64,000 bases of DNA, taken from assembly GCA_003008705.1 (NCBI GenBank), contig PDUO01000008.1:62001-126000 (forward strand), written 5' to 3'. This document shows positions 57,199 to 64,000 of this stretch, in pieces; positions within the stretch are counted from its first letter, which is position 1; every line of letters starts with the position of its first letter. The notes beneath the pieces are model-generated. The model worked only from the letters and a program-made list of their open reading frames with translations. It did not search any database and had not been told where the DNA came from. A program made the translations under genes and the position numbers. The DNA is from Pezicula radicicola (taxonomy: Eukaryota; Ascomycota; Leotiomycetes; Helotiales; Dermateaceae).

Positions 57199-57951
57199 GG
57201 TTGATGGATTGATGTTGTCGCGAAGACAACTCGGTCGCGATCCAGGTCTTCGTCGTGTGAGGACTTGACTGACACAAAAGTGGGTAGGCGACAAGTCAAA
57301 TCCTCCCAAAAAGTAGGTTGGCCTCTCCTACATATAAGATGGATGGTACGAGTACTGTACTATACCTATCTCCTTATCACGGAACCCTGACTTTAACCTG
57401 TTATCAAAGAGCCGAATGAAATCCAAAGAAAACAAGCCACAAAAGAACAATCGTCCGATAATCTTTAATTTCCAAACTCTCTTATCTGGGTAATTGTACA
57501 TACGACTTTATGACAAGTACGGTACCGCGGCCTTCGGTACCTAAACCACGTCCTCGGGATTTTGTCTTTCGAACTTTCTTATCTGTATTCCGTGCTCTGG
57601 TATATAACAAGGAATTGTTTAATACGCACCTGCCTGTATGCGATATGAGGACGGATGAACGAAAGGCAAGAGAACTGAAGCAAAAGCAAACGAAAATGGG
57701 GTATTCGACACCCTCTTCATACCATCTATTATCAATACTCCAGGATGATGTCTATCAAATTCTTGGAACTATCAAAGCACGAGCACGAGAAGAGAAGAGG
57801 AGAAGATTACAACGTTACACTTACTTCGGAGCCCCATGCAACGCAGTTTCCGGAATTGTTTGCTTTGCCGGTTGTGTTTACCGGGCGCGGCGCAGACTTG
57901 TACTGTAAAAGTTGGGGAAAGATAGGCGAGGAATTAATACCGGTGGTATAG

Positions 57952-57965
57952 ACCGGTATACCGGT
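57952..57965. repeat. 14-bp perfect palindrome ACCGGTATACCGGT
   Basis: A perfect inverted repeat with an additional nearby imperfect copy (TACCGGTGGTA, ~57,949). Three CCGGT cores fall within 27 bp. It could be a binding site for a dimeric regulator, located about 750 bp upstream of both flanking genes; no factor can be named. Confidence 0.55.
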
Positions 57966-58152
57966 GAAGTTTAAAATGGCGGTTGATAAGTTTCTTGACC
58001 GAACTTTCCGCTTTTGTTATGGAGTAAAAGGAGGGGTAGAATATGATGGATGTAATTTTGTTAGGACTTTACTTTAGTTGAAGTTTAAAATGTTTGTGTT
58101 TAAACTAGTTCTCGTTTTCAAAAAGATGTTTGTTACAGTACTCCCCAGTCGG

Positions 58153-58168
58153 CTCGCTTGCAAGCGAG
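58153..58168. repeat. 16-bp perfect palindrome CTCGCTTGCAAGCGAG
   Basis: A perfect inverted repeat with no spacer, in the same intergenic region and about 500 bp upstream of the Gna1 start. As RNA it could form only a tight stem; as DNA it would suit a symmetric protein site. Confidence 0.6.
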
Positions 58169-58670
58169 GAATAGAACCCCGCTTCTAAGTTCTGGCGCCG
58201 GGTACAAAAGTGGGATAGCTCTGAGCTCTCAGACAATATCTACCCCACTAATCAATCAAATCGTAAGACATGATCCGGTAGAGTAAAAATTATTCTGGGG
58301 AAACCCGGTGTGTGCTTACTTTAGGTCTAGTTGAGCCTGTACTGTACAGTAAGTAGTACTGTAGTTGCTCTGACGATTATTATGTTTATTCTTCTGTCAA
58401 AAGTCCGGGTTAAGGTTACTAAAGTTAATTAGTTACATTACCCTGACACGTTTTCTGCACCTCTTACATCCTTGACAGGTCCAACAAAGCTTCATTTTGT
58501 TAAGCTTTCGAGACAACATCATCCAAAATCAACAAATCAAAAACCCCACCAAAAGCCTCCTCCTTCCTCTCAAACTTCAAAGATAGGCTCCAACAACCAT
58601 CTAACACAAAACCAAACCTCTCCCTACCAAACTCGAAACGAAAAACTGATCCTAAATCACCAAAAAAAAC

Positions 58671-59376
58671 ATGACAACCCCAGAACCACAACCACTCTTC
58701 TCCCCCTCCCTAATCTCCCAAACAATAACCAGCACCCTCCCCTCACCCTACAAAATCCGACCTCTTGAACGAAACGACTACGCTAAAGGATTCCTCGATT
58801 GTTTAAGGGTATTAACAGATGTTGGAGATGTATCTCAAGAACGATTTAATGAACGATATGATTGGATGACTGAACAGGCGAAGGGCGGGTATTATTTTTT
58901 GGTTATTGAGGATTTGACTGAAGGGAAGATTGTGGGGACCGGGGCGCTGATTTTGGAGAGGAAATTGTGAGTTTTTTAATTTTATTGATTTTCGATTTCC
59001 TTTTTGGGGGATGTGAGGTTTGGGAATTGGGAGTTTGAAGATTTTGAGGTTGATATGGATGTTGGATGTGCGACATTTTGCGAAAAGTTAAGGAGGGGAT
59101 TATTGCTAATTGTTTAATTCTTCTAGTATTCATAATCTAGGAATAATTGGACACATAGAAGAGATTGCCGTACGTAAAGAATATCAAGGGAAGAAACTTG
59201 GGATTGCGATGATTAAAGCTCTTGATTCGGTGGCTGTTAATGTTGGGTGTTATAAGACGATTTTGAATTGTGGCGAGAGGAATGAGGAGTTTTATCTTAA
59301 GTGTGGGTATAGGAAGGCGGCGCTTGAGATGGTGCATTATTATGAGGAGGAGAAGAGTGCATATGAAAGGGGGTGA
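58671..59376 (+). CDS. gna1: Glucosamine-6-phosphate N-acetyltransferase (GNAT family)
   Basis: Two exons: 58671-58966 and 59127-59376 (intron 160 bp), giving 181 residues, typical for Gna1. The domain runs from YKIRPLERNDYAKGFLDCLRVLTDVGDVS (about 27-55) through FNERYDWM, YYFLVIEDLTEGKIVGTGALILERK, to HIEEIAVRKEYQGKKLGIAMIKAL (about 108-131). This last contains the acetyl-CoA pyrophosphate loop (R/Q-X-X-G-X-G/A type, here EYQGKKLG). It ends NCGERNEEFYLKCGYRKAALEMVHYYEE, the Gna1-specific C-terminus. The enzyme acetylates GlcN-6-P in the cytosol, the second committed step to UDP-GlcNAc for chitin and glycans. The first 24 residues are extra to the core. The intron contains an exon-like A/G-rich stretch, but no frame is needed from it. 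Confidence 0.94.
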
Positions 59377-60333
59377 GGTTGTGATGGGTTGGAGGAGGGA
59401 GGTGGTGGGATTTTGATGGGGATTTGAAGGGCGGAGGGGAGATATAGGGTTTAAAGGTTGGGGAATGGGGAAAGTGTATGGGATTCTGAAAATCTGGTGA
59501 AGTTGTGGTTTGGTGGTGCTAATAGTGTTTGGTTACAAGGTCATTGAACAGAGTATAATGGCTTCTCAGGACACAAGGTAGCTGGAGAGTATAGAAAGAG
59601 ACTGCACTATTTACTATAAAGACCGCGAAATTAATTGTTGAAGGGGCTAAGTTAAGGGTACGAAAAGCACAAGTAAAGCTTTATCAAAGGACTAGTTTAT
59701 TGCTTCAGCTATTTCTCTTGTGCCGTCCATATTTCTCTTGAAGCAACAGTACTACAATGTAACAAAGGGAACAAACAAGGCCCCATTCTTGATCCTTGTC
59801 TCTTGCAAACTTTAATTAATCAAGCCCAAGCAAGTGAGTATCCAGGAACCAGAAACCATATGTCGTACGAATGATCATCAATGTTATTGTCGTATAGTAC
59901 CAGCAGCAAGATCCCATGCCCAATGAAAGACTTCGACTGCGTCGCATCTATAGTCAAGAATGGGATAAAAGGGACGTTGTGTGTCACTACTCCAAGTAGG
60001 TACATGTGTTTCTTTGTTGTCACTAAATGACTCGCTATGATCGGCCCAATAGCCGGTCCTGCCGGTCCGTATATTCTGTTCCTACTGGCAGAACACACGT
60101 TGCTGACCTATGTGCTCACGACAATTAGATAGCAGGGTCCGCCTTTTGCGATCGTGGCATGCAGATCATGCTTGTATGCGTGATCTGCCTTGGTGCTGTA
60201 ACAATGAACTATTTAGCTTCTCTAGGTACTTTCTCTTGGAAGTGATATCTAACAATCATTCATCACTTTCAATAGTTTCATTTGGCACCTATACACGCCA
60301 GCAGGATTTTTCATTAGGCATAACCCTATAACA
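59377..60333. other. Intergenic region
   Basis: The 3' region of gna1, then about 700 bp with no well-supported gene. A minus-strand frame (59820-60098) contains IYGPAGPAIGPIIASHLV, faintly like an MFS motif C, but has no continuing exons and is not called. Confidence 0.45.
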
Positions 60334-61975
60334 ATGGGTAGCATCGCTATAGAATCAATTCCCTCTCCTTCCGCGCCGCGAATCCTCATAATTGGTGCTG
60401 GACAACGGGGTAATCACTACTCAAAACCGCTCCGAGAGAGAACGAATGCTATCATAGCAGCAGTAGCAGAGCCCAACAAATTCAAACGACAGAAACTAGG
60501 AGAGACTTACATCTGGGGCCCCAAAGGAAAATCTCAAGAAGGCCAAGAATTCTGCGATTGGAAAGACTTCATCAAGTATGAGGTAGAGAGAAGACAGAGA
60601 GCTTCGAGAGGGGAGGTAGTGCCAGAAGGTGTTGATGGAGTGTTTGTGTGTACGTTGGATGACCAACACAAAGAGATTATCATCGCGCTCGCACCGCTGA
60701 ACCTTCATATCATGAGTGAGAAACCTCTGGCTACTACGTTAGAGGATTGTATTAGCATATATGCATCGCTTCTCTCAACAGAGCAACCCACAGCGCTATT
60801 CACCATCGGCCATGTATTGCGATATAGTCCACATAACGTCCTGCTGCACGAGCTTGTTGTGAAGGATAGCGCGATTGGCGAGGTTTTGAGTATGGAACAT
60901 ACGGAGCCAGTCGGCTGGTGGCATTTTAGCCATAGTTATGTTAGGTATGTACCGCTGGAGTTTTGCGAAACTGAGATCTAATGTCTGTAGGGGAAATTGG
61001 AGAAAAGAATCCTCAACGGCACCATCACTTCTCACAAAGTCTTGTCACGATATCGACTTTCTGCTCTGGCTGCTGTGCTCGCCATCTCCAGGGTCATCTC
61101 GACCTGCTCATCTCCCATCACTGGTGACATCAAGCGGCTCTCTGGTCTTCTTCAAGAAATCTCGCAAGCCTACTAAGGCCGGAAATGCGACTAACTGTCT
61201 TTCTTGCCCCATTGAAAGGGATTGCTTGTGGTCGGCAAAGAAGCTCTACTATGAAAAGGGACTTGGAGAAGGACACCTAGACCGTGCATGGTATTCATGT
61301 AAGGTGGTCCCTGAGATTGAGGATTGTGTAAACGAGTACGATCTCGAGCGAGCACAACAACTTTTGCTTCCAGCACTTGCTCGAGATTATGATGAGAAGA
61401 CCACACCACAAGTGGAAATCGATGCTCAACCTTGGTATGGCCGATGTGTCTTCGAGGCAGCAAACGACGTATGTGACGACCAAGTAGTCACGATTGATTG
61501 GGCTGATGATCCCCTTCCAATCGAGGGTGCCGATCAAGAGATGAGGATGGAACGGCGGAGTGCGAAGAAAGCTATCTTCCACATGGTGGCATGGACTGAG
61601 AAGATTTGCCAGAGACGAAGCCGTATCTATGGTTCAAAGGGTGAGATTGAGACTGATGGTGAAACTATTATCGTTCACGACTTTGAATCGAACACCAGCA
61701 AGACCTACAAGCCTCCCTCGCTTGGAGGCCATCACGGCGGTGGTGACGCAGGACTAGCGACTCAATTTATTAAAGCCATTGATGCAGTGAAGAATCAAGG
61801 AATGAGCGTTGTTAATGCGCAGATCACGCATATTGGCTGTTCTGTCGAGGAGATCATTCGTAGTCATGCTATGGTATTCGCAGCAGAAGATTCGAGGAAG
61901 CAGGTCAAGGTGGTGGAATGGGTTCCGTGGTGGAATGAGAAGGTTGAAAAGAGGCTTAAGGAACTAAGGGCTTAA
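60334..61975 (+). CDS. Gfo/Idh/MocA family oxidoreductase
   Basis: Two exons: 60334-60944 and 60991-61975 (46-bp intron), giving 531 residues. The nucleotide-binding fold starts at about residue 15: PRILIIGAGQRGNHYSKPL (GxGxRG). Then come IAAVAEPNKFKRQKLGE, GVDGVFVCTLDDQHKEI and HIMSEKPLATTLEDC, where the EKP lysine is the catalytic candidate of the family. The intron interrupts SHSYVRGNWRKE, and the GNW motif follows on exon 2. A large insertion in the C-terminal domain is Cys-rich (NCLSCPIERDCLWSAKKLY), seen in a fungal/bacterial subgroup; substrate unknown. It ends with HHGGGDAGLATQFIKAID and KQVKVVEW. The protein is likely cytosolic and NAD(P)-dependent. Confidence 0.9.
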
Positions 61976-62243
61976 ATGTGGTGAAATTGAGCATGAAATA
62001 ATAAACTACTGTTTCCTTCTTTAGAACATAGGCCTGAATACCAGAACCATTTGCTAGGAGGTGTCGTGTAAGATGCTCTGTCCGCAAGTCTATTCAAGTT
62101 CAAGGGGAAAGGGGAGGGAAACAGGAACAGGCGACGGCGAAGCCGAGCGTGAAATACTCTGCCGCGTCACATGACAACCACCCCCCCTCACACAGGATGA
62201 GCTGAGATGCGGGCCAGTCCCTGTCTTTAAACATCCAAGGCTA
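61976..62243. other. 3' region of the oxidoreductase gene
   Basis: No gene; it contains a C-run (CCACCCCCCC, near 62,180) and ends at the TA that flanks the MITE. Confidence 0.45.
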
Positions 62244-62690
62244 GGTGGACATAAGTCTATTACTTACCCCTATTTTACGTTAAACCTTATACCTAATACT
62301 TTAAAAGTTTATAATAAAGAAGAGATAATTTATTAAAGTCTTTATACTAAACTTGTTTATTTAATAGTTACCTATAATATTATATATCTATATTAAAATT
62401 ATAAGCTATTAGGATTTATTAATAATAATTAGAAGTAAGAGGAGTATATAATTTACTAGTTTTATACTAAAATTCACTTAAAAAACTATTATCCTTAATT
62501 ATTTCCTATTTCCTATATAAACTATTAGATATAATTAAAATATAATATAGAAAAGTCTACTTTAAATCCTAAAAATACTTACTAGTTAAATTTTTAAATA
62601 TACTTATAGCCCTAAGTTAAAGTTATATAAGTAGATGTACCAGGAGTATTTTAGTGTAAAATAAGGGTAAGTAATAGACTTATGTCCACC
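62244..62690. mobile_element. Tc1/mariner-type MITE, 447 bp, TA target duplication
   Basis: Terminal inverted repeats of 35 bp: 62244-62278 (starts GGTGGACATAAGTCTATTAC) and 62656-62690 (ends GTAATAGACTTATGTCCACC). They match at 34 of 35 positions; the single difference is a G/A transition. Both ends are flanked by TA (62242-62243 and 62691-62692), the hallmark target-site duplication of the Tc1/mariner superfamily. The interior is extremely AT-rich with no open frame, so the element is non-autonomous and probably RIP-mutated. It must have been mobilised by a transposase encoded elsewhere. Confidence 0.9.
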
Positions 62691-62742
62691 TACTATCTGT
62701 TTAACATTTTGGTCTAGGATTCTCTCTAATTGTCACTAACTT

Positions 62743-63168
62743 CTACACAGACTTCGCCAGGTACACAGGGAGGAGCATCTCTGCGATCATTCTGGTATCC
62801 CTGTGAAGGTCTGGATACCGTACCAATGCACCAACTGTGCTGATGCGTCCGATGGCTACGAATTGATCCTGCGGATGCAACTGGGAACATGCTCTCTATT
62901 CTAATTTATTTACAGGGCTCCGGTTACCTGCGGACCAAACGAATACTAACTTGCGAAAGAACTCAAGCACTGCCTGCCACTTTCCCACTAGTCCTTGCCT
63001 CTTCGTACAATCTCGAAATTCTGGTATACAAGTTGGGATGTGAGATTTCATGAAGACGGGAGTGAGGCCAAGGGTTAGAAAAGTCCATTGTGGTGTGAGG
63101 ATACCAGGCTTAATTCTAAAATCCTTCAGAAATGGGAGAATTGTTTTGGGAGATGCTAGCATGCCCAC
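62743..63168 (-). CDS. Probable minus-strand gene end, unresolved or decayed
   Basis: From 62880 to the TAG at 62743 the minus strand reads LHPQDQFVAIGRISTVGALV, then RYPDLHRDTRMIAEMLLPVYLAKSV, which has strong natural-protein character. A plausible splice (donor GTATTC just after ...LEFFRKL, acceptor CCCAG ending at 62881) connects it to an upstream frame (PQWTFLTLGLTPVFMKSHI ... GKWQAVLEFFRKL) reaching 63168. Yet a second frame in the same stretch (HPNLYTRISRLYEEARTSGKVAGSA) also looks coding and ends in a stop. A frameshift may have broken the gene. Family not recognised. Confidence 0.35.
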
Positions 63169-63178
63169 AGTTCTGGCT

Positions 63179-64000
63179 TTGTCTACTGGCTCCGGTCAGT
63201 ACACAGTTTTGTTCTTATGTTCTACGCCAATTAATGGTATGTTAGGTTTTTTCTTACTTTAAGCGATTTAATTCAGCTCGATTTCCTACAGTCTGATGAA
63301 CAAACTGCTCTTAAGAACGGCCAACTAAAATTCCCATGTTGACTACAATCATGCATAAGCCTGATCCGTCGTACTTTTCTGCCATTCCCAGAAGACGAAT
63401 CTTCTCAGCTCTTAGTGATTGATGTGAACAGATATCATAGACTTTTCACTCTCCCCGAACCAGCATCTTACCTCCTCAATGAAGGATTATATATCTTATA
63501 TAAATGACTTGGCGAGGCCCGGAAGGAAAGAGGAAATACACCAGTACATTCCAATCCAGGACCGTCGAGTCACTCAATACATTTGCCGCTGGTGGAAGTT
63601 ATATCGATGTCTTCAACTGTTCTGAGTATCAATAGTCAAGAAAGATGGCACACGTTCTTCTGTGGGGCCTGGCCAGGTCTAGCGCCGTATTTGACAACTC
63701 TATGGATGACTCTATACATCCCCGCAGCATTCTATGTGCCTTTTGAAGAGAAGTTTTTCAAGTCATTCCTGCAACTTGCGGATGGCATGCCTATGCATAC
63801 TCTTGCCTGTAAGACCCTTTGGAAACTGAGCCTTTGTTTTCTAGCGGAAACAGCGCCTTTCTTTTCTTGCCCACTCCTTGAACAAGCGATCTCGCTGCGC
63901 ATGTCTCCAGAGAAAGACGCAGCGATGCAGAAAGAATCAAAGAGCCGATGAATTCAATAATATTGCCCACTATACCCTCCCTTCCTTTCCTGTTCATCGC
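63179..64000. other. Right-edge region
   Basis: Open frames of 122 codons (plus, 63583-63951) and 68 codons (minus, 63791-63997) overlap on opposite strands, and neither shows a family motif. A gene could continue beyond the window, but nothing here supports one firmly. Confidence 0.4.

Larger units (their letters stand above)
57199..58670. other. Divergent intergenic region, permease / Gna1
   Basis: 1.47 kb without a supported gene; two overlapping plus frames near 57,510-57,950 are Arg-rich and unsupported. It holds two perfect palindromes annotated separately. The last ~170 bp are A/C-rich leader of the acetyltransferase gene. Confidence 0.5.

Noticed and set aside
59820..60098. MFS-like fragment on the minus strand
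   Set aside because: Only GPAGPAIGPIIASHLV resembles a transporter motif; the rest and the surroundings do not continue the family.

Overview
The window comes from a nuclear chromosome of a filamentous ascomycete. Genes carry short spliceosomal introns (mostly 46-110 bp, GTAAGT/GTATGT-type donors, CTAAC/CTAAT-like branch sites a few bases before the AG). Gene density is about one per 3 kb, coding is on both strands, and the protein families are fungal: Zn2Cys6 factors, fungal MFS carriers, a glyoxal oxidase and DUF6594. The gene set and sequence flavour suit a leotiomycete (Botrytis/Sclerotinia-like). That placement is inference from memory and was not searched. I rebuilt exon structures by hand and required every splice junction to keep phase.

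Layout. 1-7.4 kb: a DUF6594 membrane protein, a hypothetical protein, an inverted-repeat element, an RNase P/MRP Rpr2-type subunit, and divergently from it the mRNA-export helicase Sub2. 7.4-12.9 kb has no recognisable gene. 12.9-15.6 kb: a ketopantoate-reductase-like (Mug72-type) protein with a long disordered tail. 19.0-20.8 kb: a DHA1-type MFS transporter broken by an in-frame TAG and lacking an ATG. 22.2-24.3 kb: a DUF262 (GmrSD/ParB-like) protein. 25.1-27.1 kb: a secreted CREG-like protein and, divergently, ribosomal protein eS30. 28.2-30.7 kb: a protein with an internal Zn2Cys6 cluster. 32.2-35.4 kb: a large conserved fungal protein.

36.5-41.3 kb is housekeeping: a roadblock/LC7 protein, the ribosome-biogenesis factor Ipi1, and the splicing-associated Wbp11-type protein. 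41.3-50.6 kb is gene-poor and AT-rich around one glyoxal oxidase. 50.6-62 kb is an accessory or secretory stretch: a Zn2Cys6 factor divergent from a PNGase A, an MFS sugar permease, Gna1 (UDP-GlcNAc synthesis) and a Gfo/Idh/MocA oxidoreductase. 62.2-62.7 kb is a TA-flanked MITE with 35-bp terminal inverted repeats.

No operon logic applies. The likely shared control regions are the short divergent intergenic segments: Rpr2/Sub2, CREG/eS30, roadblock/Ipi1 and Zn2Cys6/PNGase A. Several functions converge on RNA metabolism and ribosomes (Rpr2, Sub2, Ipi1, eS30, Wbp11). I found no CRISPR, rRNA or convincing tRNA, and no clear biosynthetic cluster. The best oddities are the nonsense-mutated MFS gene with a RIP-compatible change, the MITE, the 3.5-kb inverted repeat, decayed tandem repeats at 24.6, 39.5 and 50.5 kb, and two introns of about 500 bp in sub2 and ipi1.
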